NCBI RefSeq assembly: GCF_019059575.1
Contig: NW_024881585.1
Span: 501,001 to 565,000, forward strand
Source: Amphibalanus amphitrite
Lineage: Eukaryota; Arthropoda; Thecostraca; Balanomorpha; Balanidae
Reading direction: 5' to 3'
DNA length: 64,000 nt
In this document: positions 20,886 to 31,110 of the stretch, piece by piece
How positions within the stretch are numbered: position 1 is the first letter of the stretch
How the letters are laid out: each line of letters starts with the position of its first letter
The notes under the pieces: generated by a model
Database searches by the model: none
What the model was told of the DNA's origin: nothing
What the model saw: only the letters and a program-made list of their open reading frames with translations
Made by a program: the position numbers and the translations under genes

Positions 20886-21647
20886 TCACACTCCGCTCAT
20901 CTCACCGACCAATGTCCACGTGGTACGTTTACGTCGGTCAGTCGCACTAGTTCGCCAACCCTGACCTCGGTCGTGTCCATGATCGACATGCAGCGTGCGG
21001 TCGGCGTGCGCGGGGAGACACTCTCGCCGCCGGCGTCGCCAGGAGCGATCCTGCGGCTGCGTATTCTTCCGCTTCCAGCGACGGCCACCGACTCTGAGCA
21101 GGCCGCCGGAGTCCATGAGGCAGGACGAGAAGTCACTGCCGTTTATGACCGGCTCCGCTCGCTCGGTGACGCACGCTGTCACCCTCGTCTCGTCGTCGGA
21201 GAGGGCGGCCGGGCCGGACCGCGCAGCTGGACCTCGTATCCACGGTCCGCCGGGGGCGAGGTCCGTCCCCGGGCCGTCTCTGCTGAAGATGTCGGCCGGG
21301 CCCGGCGGCTCGGCTGCGTGACACCACTGGGTCGTCTCTGATGATTCCTGGGTGTGAAGGTCAGCGACTGCACTCGTTTTATCACTGACACGAACGTGAT
21401 TGACAACGTGTTCACCATCGAGCACTGAGCGTTCCGACGCCCGCCCGGTCACCGTCCATCCCAACAGCGTCCTTACGGCGCACGGCGTTCCCGTCGATCC
21501 CTCGATCACTTCCCGCGGCACAATAAGTTCGATGACGTCGGTTCCCAGGAGCACCTCCACTGGGCCGTGGGTGGCGCTGGGGAGATCCAGGTCGGCCAGG
21601 TGCGGCCATTTCTCCTTTGCCACTGGGCAGTCCATGGCCTTGGCTGA
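20886..21647 (-). pseudogene. BEL pol remnant: start of pol joined to DUF5641-like tail
   Basis: In frame with the protease segment but separated from it by one TAG stop (21648-21650). The first half (WPHLADLDLPSA, VEVLLGTDVIELIVPREV, CAVRTLLGWTVTG) corresponds to the conserved stretch between protease and RT in BEL/Pao polyproteins. After about residue 90 the usual RT is absent. The frame passes through a non-homologous stretch, and a parallel frame (20897-21136) carries GELVRLTDVNVPRGHWSV, the signature of the DUF5641 domain at the extreme C-terminus of BEL pol. This implies a large internal deletion plus a frameshift. Confidence 0.75.
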
Positions 21648-21650
21648 CTA

Positions 21651-22479
21651 GTTTAACGTCGGCGTCGTTTGGGCGTTTCGTATACGGTGTGCCCTGCCGT
21701 CGCCGCCCACAGCCTCAACGGCGAAGGATACGCGTCGTGACGTCGTCGTTTGGGTCCCACTCAGCGTACTCAGCACCAATTTGTCGGTGGGCCCCGAGAT
21801 GCCGAGTCGGTAACACAGGTCGTCGGTGATCAGTGTGACCTGACTCCCCAGGTCGAAGAGTGCGTTCGTGGTGCGGCTACCTGCCGGCCCATTTACGGTG
21901 ATGGGCACCACCTGCAGGAGAATATCATTGCGAGGCTCGGCCGATGCGGTGCCGACATGTTTGGCAGATGACGGCGTACCATCATCGGAATCGCGCAGCG
22001 GAAACACTCGTCCTCCGTTGTGTAACAGCGTGTGATGACGCCTGCCGCAGTGCTCCGCGTCACATCGTGCATCACTGGGACACGTGGCGCTGATGTGATC
22101 GCGACCCAGGCAGTTAAAGCACAGTCCGTTTCTGCCGACGAACTCTGCCTTCTCACTCACAGTCAGCGCGAGAAATTCGTCACAGTGCTGGAGCTCGTGT
22201 GTTTGCTGACACATGGCACACCAGTCGCTGTTCCCGTCCGCTGATGACTTTATGGCAGCTGTCCTCTCCCGCTTTACAGCCGCCGGCGTGGGCCGCGCCG
22301 ACGTGGTGGTAAACACGCGTCTCGGGCGGCACTCAGCGTCATTAGCCTCGACCTTCGGCAGCTGCTTGGTGGTCACGTTCAAGGCCAACCGACCAGCTGA
22401 CACATGACGGCGAAGCCATTCGTCGAGATCGACGAGCGTCGGACGAGTGATGCCGTTTTCCACCATGTGCTCGCCCCAC
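21651..22479 (-). pseudogene. BEL gag C-terminus, zinc knuckles and aspartic protease
   Basis: Minus-strand frame with cysteine/histidine clusters (CAMCQQTHELQHC, CFNCLGRDHISATC, then CDAEHCGRRHHTLLH). These are nucleic-acid-binding knuckles typical of BEL gag. They are followed by a DUF1758-type retropepsin with NALFDLGSQVTLI; the catalytic D-x-G is preserved as DLG. The protease would cleave the gag-pol polyprotein. The frame ends at an in-frame TAG (21648). Its N-terminal side is cut by hAT family B at 22488, where CTCCAGGC is duplicated. Confidence 0.82.
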
Positions 22480-22487
22480 CTCCAGGC

Positions 22488-24663
22488 CAGGGGGATGTCG
22501 TCCCGGTTCTGCCCATGTATTATTCGCCAATCAGCTTAACACTACCGGTGACGTCACTGGAGGACCGCCAATCGGGGCCGGCCGGCCGGCCGGCCGGGCC
22601 CGTAGAAGGCCAAACGCAGACATTTTCAGAAAAGCGTAAGCCGTATAGCAGAGGTGGAGATCTTGGGTGGGGGGGGGGGGGTGGGGGTGGGGGGGGGGGG
22701 TCAGGATTCCCCTGAAAACGAATTACTGCTATGTAAGTTAATGGTACTGCATCCAGTCCGCCTCAATCTGCCCGGCCTGGACCCCCCTGGCCCCTGACAT
22801 TTTGACAGATCTCCACCCCTGCCGTATAGATACAGTCGTGGATGGAGTTTTGCTGTGATTCGGCTCTCCAAGAGTGCGTCAGGATACCAGGACCCGGACA
22901 AAGGTCATAGTGAACCGGCATCTGATAAAATCCGCTCACCACTTATCAGCCGACTTCGACCCTTCACCCTCGTAAAACACAAAAGCTTGCCGGTCATCAA
23001 TCCACCTGCATCTCTGCATCTACTTACTACCTATATCGACCAGTTACTGCAGCCGTTTTGGAGCGGCTCACCGCCGATAACACACCGGGCGTGTGCTAGC
23101 CGCCAATGCTAAGCGCTAACCATTGAGTGCGCGTGGCCGACTGCCGCCCCGATGGCGCTGGCCCCCGGCACCGGCGCGGCGCTGCTGACCCATGGAGGGG
23201 GGGGGGAGCTGGGCTGCTAATTAGTTGAGACGGAATTGGGATAGAAGCCGGTATGGGATTGGGATAGAAGATCAGCGAGACTAAGGGATTGTGTGGTGCC
23301 TTCGGTAGGCCCCTCAAAATCACCCGTGTAGGGCCCTCAGGGCCGCCGGTTATGAAGCCTTTGTAGGCACTGGTGTGGGCCCTCATAGGTACCGGTGTGA
23401 TGCTCTCAGAGGCATTGGTGCGGGGCCCCCAGACGTGCCGCTGTGGGCCCTCAGAGGCGCCGGTGAGGCCCTCACAGTTGCCGTTGTGGGCCCTCAGAGA
23501 CACTGCAGTGTCGGGTTGTCACAGGATCGGGTGTGAGACCCTTAGAGCTGCTGGCTCGAACCCTTTACAGGCCGACAGGGGCTCTCAGAGACCGACAAGG
23601 GGCTCTCAAGAGGTCTGCGGTGCCTTCGGGAGGCCTGTGGAGTCCTTAGAGACCAGCAAGGTACGTACTTACACTCAGACGCCAGTGGGGCCCTCAGAGT
23701 CGCCGGTGTGGGGCCCTCAAAGGTCACCGGTGAGTGGCCGTCCGATGCGCAGGTCCCGTCTGAGGCCGTCAGAGGCTCCGGCGTTGAGCCCCCAGAGCCG
23801 CCGATATATGGCCTTAAGAAGCGCTGGTTTTGGGACCTCATTCAGGGATGCCGGTTGCACTCAGAGGTGTAAGTGTGGGGCCCTCAGCTAGGCACCGGTG
23901 TGGGGCATTCACAGCCGCCGGTGTGGGCCCTCGCAGGCGCCGTTGTGGGGGCTTTCAACCATTGGTTTAGGGGGTCATCGCAGGCGTGTGTGGAACCCTT
24001 AGAGCTGCTGGTCCCTGATAGGCCGGTAAGGGCCCTCAGAGGCCGGCAAGCAGCCCTCAGAGGTCGCCAATAGGCCCTGAGAAGCCGGCAAGGGGCCCTC
24101 AAAGGCCGACAAGGGACACTAAAAAGCCGGTGTGGGGCTCTTATGGAAAGAAGTGTGGCTCTTCGGAGCACATAAGGTGTTCTTGCGAGCCCTGTGGGGC
24201 CCTGCTGAGTCGAAAGATGCCAGCGTGGACCCTCAGCCGCCAATTGGCGTCGCAAGACCCCTCTGGCCCGAGCGGCCCCTTGATCCGATGGGGGCACGTG
24301 TCCCCTGCTTCCCCTCCCCCCGGGTGCAATGAGAAAGCAATCGGCGGTGCGGGACACAACAATTGCAATCGTTCCTCCTCCCGTCGCGATGTCGCCCATC
24401 CGACCCATATCCCATGATTGTCAACCCTGGGGCTCGGGTCGGCAATGTACCGGCAAGGAAATCAGCTCTAGGCGAGTAAAAAAGCTATTAGGAGTCATTA
24501 GTTGTCGTTACATTCAGTAACAACAACTATACGGTGCCAAATGTACCAGACGTACAGCTTGGAGCCGGGCGCCGCCCGGTCTCCACCAGTGACGTCACGC
24601 TAATGCTTAGCGACCGGTCCATTGGAAATCGCGGGATGATTCTACCTCTCTTATACGGCCTTG
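22488..24663. mobile_element. hAT-type family B, complete copy
   Basis: An 8-bp duplication CTCCAGGC (22480-22487 and 24664-24671) flanks ends CAGGGGGATGTCGTCCC (left) and CAAGGCCGTATAAGAGAGG (inverse of the right end). Exactly the same two end types bound the 222-bp MITE at 48908-49129, which supports one family. No transposase is recognised. The interior holds a GGCC tract (22578-22597), G/T-rich runs (22668-22700) and a long degenerate GGGCCCTCAGAGG minisatellite. Inserted in the BEL gag frame. Confidence 0.85.
23285..24230 (+). repeat. Degenerate GGGCCCTCAGAGG-GCCGGTGTG minisatellite
   Basis: More than 25 diverged units of roughly 25-30 bp, each built around (G)GGCCCTCAGAG(G) followed by GCCGGTGTG or GCCGGCAAG variants. 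The same unit recurs at 35040-35640 inside an unrelated element. Open frames here reflect composition. Confidence 0.75.
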
Positions 24664-24671
24664 CTCCAGGC

Positions 24672-25154
24672 GAGGGAGGCTGGTAGCTTCCCAGTCACAG
24701 TGGTGACGTTCGTGGCGGCGGCAAGGTCGTGCTCGTATAGTGCAGACACTGTAGGACGCTCACCGCGGTGTGGAGCTCACGAGACAGCTCTGTGAGCGCT
24801 GACAGGTCGCCATCTTTCACCGGCCGCGCTGTGAGCAGTCTTTTCATCGTGGCGTGTATTACACGGGACGGGTCACCAAACTCTCGTTCCAGCTCACCCA
24901 GGGCAGTGCTATATAGACTGGCGTCGCAGAGCATGCCCCGCACAGACTCTCTCGCCGGCCCCGTCAGGTGAGTCTGCAGATAGGTCAGCCGTTCTACGTC
25001 GGTGAGGTCGGCGCGGTCGTGTACCAGCGCTTTGAAGAGGGCTATCCACCGCGGCCACTCGATGGCAGAGCCTCCGAACTTCTCCAGTGTGATGCGCGGC
25101 AGATGCGGGACCGCTCGCGTGTCGTCACTGGACGGGCGCTGCAGACGCATTGCA
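24672..25154 (-). pseudogene. BEL gag core (DUF1759-like)
   Basis: Minus-strand frame containing LPRITLEKFGGSAIEWPRW and YLQTHLTGPARESVRGM, the characteristic pattern of the DUF1759 gag region in BEL/Pao elements, which forms the capsid-like part of the particle. The frame shifts near 24735: beyond it, LAAATNVTTVTGKLPASLAW continues the homology in another frame up to the hAT insertion at 24671. Upstream it is cut by the MULE insertion (GGTGGAGGC at 25155-25163). Confidence 0.8.
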
Positions 25155-25543
25155 GGTGGAGGCGAGTCCCCTCCACTTGGACTAGTGTCAGTTGGTCTAG
25201 TATCGTTTGGGCTAGTTCATTTGGTCTAGTGCTTTATTTGGTCTAGTGCCACTTGAGCTAGCTTCATTTGAGCTAGTGTCATATTTGGTCTAGTTCATTT
25301 GTGCTAGTTCCCGAAATTTATTTGAAATATATAGTTCCCTGAGATGCTCGGCCATGTTTACCATGAAAAAGTTCGGTCTCGTTGTCGTATATATTTCGTT
25401 CGTTCGATTATGTATAACACACTTCAGATTTCAGATGTTCGGATGTTGGTGTACTTAGTTCAGATGCCCTTTTGCCGGAACAAACATATATAGAGTTTCT
25501 TCAAATCTTAAAGGCAACCCGCCCAAATCTTGATGTTTCGGAT

Positions 25544-26078
25544 TTAAACGTTCAGTGTGATAGCATATCCCACGCCACGAAGGAATTCCGCCCGCTCTAT
25601 GCTGCCTTCCGCTAGTCTGGTTATAAGTGTCGTCAGGCGTTTATTCATATTTTTAACAGTTTTCTTGGATTTTTGAACGTCATGACCCGCCTTAAACCTG
25701 AAAAGATCGTTAACTTGTAAATTTTCTTCACGCCGGAGCGCTGCGAAGCAACGGAAGATGGAGGGATGGGGGGAATCCAGCATGGCCTGTATCCCCCGAT
25801 GCCATCCCTCAAGCTTGTTGGTTGTTCGGGGTATGCCAGATATGGTCCTTTCCTTAACATTCCACATTTCTTTTGGAATTTGGGGGTTTCGGCGAACCCC
25901 TCTGCGCCTTTGCCTTCCTATATATGTGTCCTCAAAGTAATCATAAAGGTCTGTTAATCCCTCGATGGCAATTTGCTCGACATATTCTTGAAGTTGTTCA
26001 AAAGCTTCGTTCACATTTTCAACGTCAAGGAAGGCAAGAGCGCAGAGGGATTTCACCGCTTCTCGACCTTCCGGTTGA
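25544..26078 (-). pseudogene. MULE transposase, C-terminal part
   Basis: Encodes the C-terminal half of an animal MULE-type transposase. IPKEMWNVKERTISGIPRTTN, followed by KLEGWHRGIQAMLDSPHPSI, is the conserved WNV...R..N..E.WH block downstream of the DDE domain. The frame runs to a stop at 25544 with the usual basic tail. Its upstream side ends at the TTAA insertion (26079-26082). The DDE catalytic segment, about 150-200 residues that should lie between this part and the N-terminal part, is not present on either side, so the protein is inactive. Confidence 0.82.
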
Positions 26079-26082
26079 TTAA

Positions 26083-26945
26083 AGGTAGTGTGCCAGCTTT
26101 CTTGGACCGTATGGAGTTAATGGCCCAGATAAGGAGAACCGGATTTTTAGAACTTATCCATACCTTCAAAACTCATGGAAACGTCTTAAATTCTTCAAAT
26201 TTTGAGTACCCCAGTGCGAAATTCGCCCCGACGGGTTGTCGGTCGTACCCCAACCACATTTCACACCACTATGAACAATAAATGCACACACTGAAATCGC
26301 TATTACCGATATGCTCATCCAATCAAGTTTCGATAAACCCGTTCATCATCATCTCCTGCGGTTTCGAACACGCCTGTTAGGTGGCTTCTGATGCTCGTCG
26401 AGGTCGGAATTTCCAAATACGCGTGGTGCGTCGGGCCGCGCGCTCTGACTTCGGCCAAGAAAAATGCGTCAGCTGATCATTGTCATTTCTGCCACTTGCG
26501 TGTGGTGAAATGGGGTCATAACTTATAAGACGGCTTTTTCATATCAATTATTTTACATAAAATCATATTTCAAACCATAAATAATGTTCGACAGCCAAAT
26601 AAAAGAAACAATACCAATACGGGCTTACAGTTTAAGGCTCGACATTGTGTTGTCTACGACTAGACAGCTGATAACTCATTCCCGTACGTCGTATGGTCGT
26701 AACACTATAATGACCTTTGCTTATTGTCACAAGTGCGCCGCATTCGCGATTGTTGCCCGACGCCTGTTTGCAGGTGAGCCCACTGCAGTTGTTATACATA
26801 TCTAAAAACCGAAAAACTTTTAGGCGAAAAAGGCACTATTCCAGGCCCATTTTTGATTTTTTTTTTTGCGATATTCGGTAAAAACAGAAGCTTCTTATCC
26901 TAGGAAAAATAAAATGGGAAATCTTTCAAAGGTGGCACACTACCT
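26083..26945 (-). mobile_element. TTAA-type element, AGGTAGTGTGCCA family, copy in MULE
   Basis: TTAA at 26079-26082 and 26946-26949. Perfect inverted termini AGGTAGTGTGCCA. It is the 863-bp uninterrupted relative, in inverse orientation, of 45365-47630, with no nested element and no palindrome in its CGCACCACGCGTATTTGG region. It carries no transposase. The AGGTAG termini differ from the CCC termini of the other TTAA families. Confidence 0.9.
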
Positions 26946-26949
26946 TTAA

Positions 26950-27452
26950 TGTAATTTTCCTTAATTCGTCTAGCATGACTTCGGAAGAAAAGACTATCAG
27001 TCTGTCGTTTCCATCATCTTCATTGTCATACAGCAGGAAACGATGCTCTTCTTCTCCCCGTTTTGTCGTTTTGTACTTCTCTGGAATTATAATGCCTGAC
27101 CTGTTGAGTGGCGCTACTTCATGTCCGATTTCTGAATGTTTTCGTTTTCTTTGGATACGTTGCGAAATTGCCTTTCTAGTTGGAGCTTCTGTTGTGGCTT
27201 CTCTACTCAAATTCATATCACTTATAATTCTTCTTGGACGCAAATTTGACGTTTCTGCCTGTTCCATGGCTTTGTCCAATGCCGAAACAACTTCAACTCT
27301 TGCCGGAACTGGGGGGTGGTTGTTAATTTGCCTAGTAACAACTTGTCTTTCGGTATGATATCGTAATGATGTTGAAACAGATCCTTTACATCCTTTGTTT
27401 TCGCATCGTCAATTTTGAGTGGTAATATTTGAAGTATTCTTTCGGTAGACAA
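26950..27452 (-). pseudogene. MULE transposase, N-terminal part
   Basis: Minus-strand coding sequence in two overlapping frames that need a shift near 27300-27310. The second frame contains RKAISQRIQRKRKHSE, then IIIPEKYKTTKRGEEEHRFL and DRLIVFSSEVMLDELRKI. This is the segment that precedes the DDE core in animal MULE transposases. The frame then enters the TTAA-type element. Together with 25544-26078 it is one disrupted gene with an internal deletion. Confidence 0.75.
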
Positions 27453-27852
27453 AACCTTCGAAGCTTAATTTGTCCCCACCCCTTGATGACTTAAAAATTT
27501 CCATAGCTACAGCCGATAACCCGTAATTTGCGTCTATCACACAACAAATTTACCTCGCTTCAGTCGAAACAGAAAAGGAATGAAAGCTGCTTCGTGAAGT
27601 TCTGTAAAAAATAAAATAACCGCAAAATCTTTTCCTCGTGAGTCTAATTATTGTGCCAAGCATGATAATACACCTCCATCATGGAAATGAGTCTGCTGAA
27701 AGCTAGACGAAATTACGGCACTAGACCAAAGGCACTAGCTCAAATGAATGGCACTTTGGCACTAGCTCAAACGAAACTAGCCAAACTGGCGCTAGACCAG
27801 CTGAAGCACTAGACCAATTGCACTAGCTCAAAAGGCACTAGACCAAATGATG

Positions 27853-28428
27853 CTAGACGAAGAGAGTGGCACCCGGTGGAGGCACAGCGCTGACGGGAGC
27901 CGTATCCACTGGTGGCACGTGTAGCTGAGACTGAGTCAGCCACTGTCGGGTGCGCGTGACCGACTCGTCCGTCTGTCGAGACACGCATACCTGCACCGGT
28001 GGCTCTGTTGCAACCACCGGGAGGCCGGCGACGGATGGTGCAGCGTAAGAACGAGCGAGCTGCGAACCCCGCTCCTCCTGCTCCAGCAGCTCCAACTCCA
28101 GCTGGCGGTATTCTGCTTCATCCTTCGCCGCCTGAGCTTCCAGCGCTGCCTGCGCCTCCGCCTGCTCCGCCTGCGCCTCCGCCTGACGCCGGGCCTGCTC
28201 CGCGTTCGCCTCCGCCAGACGCCGGGCCAGCTCAGCCTTGGCGGCGGCGGCGCGCTGGGCCTGTTCCGCCTGGAGCTGGCTAAGTGCAGCCCGGCGGCGG
28301 GCTTCACTGAGACCGGAGGACGCCGTGCTGAAGCTCGCCTCGCTCCTCGTGTGATACGAGCTTCGGCGGCTTTGATGTGATTTCGCATCACTGGCATGTC
28401 GTGACCGCTTGTCAGACATTGTACTCAC
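27853..28428 (-). CDS. BEL gag N-terminal segment (coiled coil)
   Basis: Starts 73 bp inside the 5' LTR of the minus-strand BEL element. The product opens with a Ser/Arg/His-rich stretch (SDKRSRHASDAKSHQSRRSS). A long Ala/Glu/Gln/Arg helix (about residues 45-120) with repeated AEQARRQAEAQAEQAEAQA-type heptads follows and is clearly coiled-coil, likely for gag oligomerisation. The last ten residues and the stop come from the inserted MULE terminus. The gag frame originally continued into 25154-24672. Confidence 0.75.
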   Translation of the reverse strand: MSTMSDKRSRHASDAKSHQSRRSSYHTRSEASFSTASSGLSEARRRAALSQLQAEQAQRAAAAKAELARRLAEANAEQARRQAEAQAEQAEAQAALEAQAAKDEAEYRQLELELLEQEERGSQLARSYAAPSVAGLPVVATEPPVQVCVSRQTDESVTRTRQWLTQSQLHVPPVDTAPVSAVPPPGATLFV

Positions 28429-28480
28429 AGTTCACAACACCGCGTCGTCACTGTAAATCCATCACACTAGTTCACTGATA

Positions 28481-28497
28481 TCCGGCCCGGAGGACCA
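28481..28497 (-). promoter_or_regulatory. Candidate primer-binding site of the BEL derivative
   Basis: Three nucleotides beyond the 5' LTR the minus strand reads TGGTCCTCCGGGCCGGA. It starts with TGG, complementary to the CCA end of a tRNA, as retrotransposon primer sites do. I cannot say which tRNA it matches. Confidence 0.6.
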
Positions 28498-28500
28498 GAA

Positions 28501-28964
28501 TGTTCGTGAGAATCGTTCAGTTCACCCGTTCGATACGGAAATGTTCGTGCGTGCTCGTGATCGTTCACTCGTTCTCGTACTCGTTCTCTTTCGTCACCCG
28601 GAGGACCATAAAGTTATTGTTCATATATGTAAAAGTCTATTCTCGATTACTTAGCAAGCGGTTAAAAAAGGGTGAAATACGGCGGTCACAGGTGCAGCGC
28701 AATTCGTCGTTCTCGGCACGTCGTTCACGTAAGGCCGCGTCGGCCACGTCGTAACACCGGCGGAGTCGCGTTCGAGACTGTCGGGCCCCCGTCCCGTCTC
28801 AGCCCTCGTGGTACGCACAACACGTGGGCATGAGAACCAGGAGAGGGGCCAGATGACACGATTTACACATGTGCGCGCGGCGCGGCGCGGCGGGCCGACC
28901 GCCGCGCTCCGAGCGCCGGCCTTCTTCGTCAAGATACATACAGAAACGTATTTGCTCGCTAACA
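28501..28964 (-). repeat. 5' LTR of the BEL/Pao deletion derivative
   Basis: 464-bp partner of 19581-20055, ending TAACA beside GATAG (28965-28969). Visible differences from the other LTR are a few substitutions and two indels, so insertion is older than that of the BEL at 50.3-58.8 kb. Confidence 0.92.
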
Positions 28965-28969
28965 GATAG

Positions 28970-31110
28970 CATCGGCCGGCTAGTCCAAGACGTACAGGAT
29001 GGATGGCAGAAACCGAAGAGAGACAAGCGATCAAAGAAACAAGACGCAGACACGGCTCAGAAGTACGTCCTGACAGCCTTCGATTTCAGCAGAGCCTACG
29101 ACGTGGTGGACCATAAGCTACTCAGGCTCAGGCTCCTAGAATGCGGCCTGCCCCTGTGCCTTGTCAAATGGGTGTGGGGGCGGCTGCGCGACCGGAGAGT
29201 GAGGGTGGAGGTCCAGGGAGCTCTGTCCAACGAGAGGATCTTCAGGGCGGGCCTGCCTCAAGGGAGCGTCCTGTCGCCCCAGTTGTTTCTGTTGTGGGCG
29301 GCGGGGCTGGCACAGTGCCTCAGGGCCCCTGGTGCCTCCCCCTACATCTATGCGGATGATACAGCGGTGTTGTGCTCTGGGGGGACGATGGAACTGGCGA
29401 AGAGTCGGGCACAGGCGGCCGCGGATGCTCTGGTCGCCTGGGCACACCGGAACAAAATGCTAGTCGCCGGGGAAAGACACAAATGCTGGTGCTATCGCAG
29501 AATGCCAAAGACTCCGTCGGATGCACCATCAAGGTGGCAGGGAAGACGGTGTCGGCGAGCGATACACTGGTCCTCCTCGGGATCGAACTCGACCGTCGTC
29601 TTCAATTTGGCGCACACTGCAAGAAAGTCAGGAAGAAGGTCCGCCCCCGCGTCGCCCACCTGAGGCGGTTGTCGGGTCGAAGCTGGGGACTAGACGAAGA
29701 CATCCTCAGAACGATAGCCAGTGGGTACGTGAGAGGAGCCATGGAACACGCTGCCGCGGCCTGGCTGCCTGCGGCGGCCCCCTCTCACGCAGAACTCCTA
29801 GAACGCGAACTGCGAGCGGCGGCCCGGATCGTGAAGGGTGCCCGAGGTCTACATCGAGCCACGCACTGATGGCGGAGGCGAGGCTCGCCCCGATGGCGGA
29901 GAGGAAGCAGACGCTCGCAGCTCGGCTACTGACGAGAGCGCTGGCGCTCCCTCCGAACGACCCCCTGCGAGCGACAGCTGAGGCCGCGGCCCCGGCGCGC
30001 CTGTCTTCGGTCAGAGGATGGAGGTCGCTGGGCCGCCAAGCCTGGGCCGAAGCAGGGATCTCGGCACCGATCGAGCCGATTCTCCCACCGAGGGTACCAC
30101 CATGGGAGCAGCAGGGAGCGTGCATCTCCTTCACACTGGACGTCGGCCCGCTGAGGAGATGTGCGACGGCGGAGGAGAGGGAGAGGACTGCCGCCCAGCA
30201 CCTAGCATCCCTACCACAGTGCGCAGTGTGGATGTGGTCGGACGGGTCCGCGGAGGGCGGCACAAAGAACGGAGGGGCTGGAGCAGTCATCATGTGGCCC
30301 GACGAGGAGGTACTGGAGCTAAGGGCTCCGGCGGGTGACTTCTGCTCCAGCTACCGTGCAGAAATGCTCGCCTTAGTTATGGGCCTGGAGACCCTAACAT
30401 CACACACCAAAGATAGCGACCTACCACTGATCATATGCTCCGACAGCATGTCGGCACTGGCGACCCTGCGGGATGGCCCCGCCGCCCAGACGTCACCGCT
30501 GGGGACGGCGGCCTGGAGAGCTCTACTGCAGCTAGCCAAAGACGGTCGAGAAATCAGGGCCCAGTGGGTCCCTTCTCACTGTGGCATACACGGCAATGAA
30601 GAGGCGGACAGAGTGGCCCGGGAAGCAGCCCAGCTCCCTCAAGAAAGGACGCCCATCGACACGAGGACGATCACCAGCACCGTGGCGAGAATGGCTAGGG
30701 ACAAGACAATCCAGTCCTGGCCCCCCGGCTGGTTCAAGTCTCTGATGGGCGACCGCCGGCCCCCGTCCACGGCCGGCCTGGAACGGGAGAGTGCGGTAGA
30801 AGTCCACCAGATCCGCGCGGGCCACTGGGCAGGCTCAAGAGCCTACCTACACCGGATCGGTCGCTCCCCTACCAGAGACTGTGAGGGATGCAACGACGAC
30901 CGGTGCGATGGAGCGCGCTGCCCCATCTGCGGCGAGGAGGCGGACTGGCCAGCCCACATCCTCCTTCGCTGCCCCGCTCTGATGAGGACCCGCCTACAAC
31001 TCGCCGGCAGTATCCATCCGGACTTGGAGGAGGTCCGGGAGACCAGAGTGGTGGCGGCCCTGGCGGCTGCCGCCCGCAACTTCCAGAGCCGCCTGGCTAC
31101 GCCCCGATGA
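28970..31110 (+). pseudogene. LINE pol remnant: reverse transcriptase, RNase H and zinc-finger tail (I-like)
   Basis: The reverse transcriptase motifs appear in order: FDFSRAYDVVDH (motif A), GLPQGSVLSPQLF (motif B) and YIYADDTAVL (catalytic YADD). A typical thumb region follows, then an RNase H domain in the 29521-31110 frame with its acidic residues in WSDGS, YRAEMLAL, ICSDSMSAL and GNEEADR. The tail has a Cys/His cluster, CPICGEEADWPAHILLRC. RT plus cellular-type RNase H points to an I-superfamily LINE. The frame shifts twice (about 29470 and 29860), so it is dead. The 5' side is truncated and split by the BEL insertion at GATAG. Confidence 0.9.

Larger units (their letters stand above)
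25164..27874. mobile_element. MULE (Mutator-like) transposon with iterated CTAG-motif termini
   Basis: A 9-bp duplication GGTGGAGGC (25155-25163 and 27875-27883) matches the 8-11 bp duplication of Mutator-like elements. Ends GAGTCCCCTCCACTTGGACTAG and the inverse of the right end, GGGTGCCACTCTCTTCGTCTAG, are imperfect inverted repeats. Both continue inward as arrays of TTGGTCTAGTGC / TTTGAGCTAGTG motifs (25180-25310; 27715-27860). Inside is a minus-strand MULE transposase gene missing its catalytic middle, interrupted by a TTAA-type element (26083-26945). Confidence 0.9.
19581..28964 (-). mobile_element. BEL/Pao retrotransposon, internally deleted, with three nested guests
   Basis: Two LTRs (475 and 464 bp) and a GATAG target duplication bound a minus-strand element. 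In order from its 5' LTR it holds a gag N-terminus (28428-27853), the DUF1759-type gag core (25154-24695), zinc knuckles and aspartic protease (22479-21651), a short pol segment, and a piece of the C-terminal DUF5641 region (about 20900-21130). RT, RNase H and most of integrase are missing, so it could only move with help from another element. Guests are a MULE (25164-27874) holding a TTAA element, and hAT family B (22488-24663). Removing these leaves about 4.5 kb. Confidence 0.88.

Noticed and set aside
20973..22244. Long plus-strand open frames opposite the BEL protease and pol remnant
   Set aside because: Antisense by-products of GC-rich coding sequence; the minus strand carries the recognisable motifs.
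23285..24230. Coding gene in the long frames of this stretch
   Set aside because: The frames follow a degenerate tandem repeat and show no conserved domain.
27999..28283. Plus-strand Pro/Ala-rich frame
   Set aside because: Complement of the gag coiled-coil repeats; explained by the minus-strand frame.
29706..30293. Minus-strand frame of 195 codons over the LINE RNase H region
   Set aside because: Antisense shadow of the RT/RNase H coding sequence; no domain of its own.
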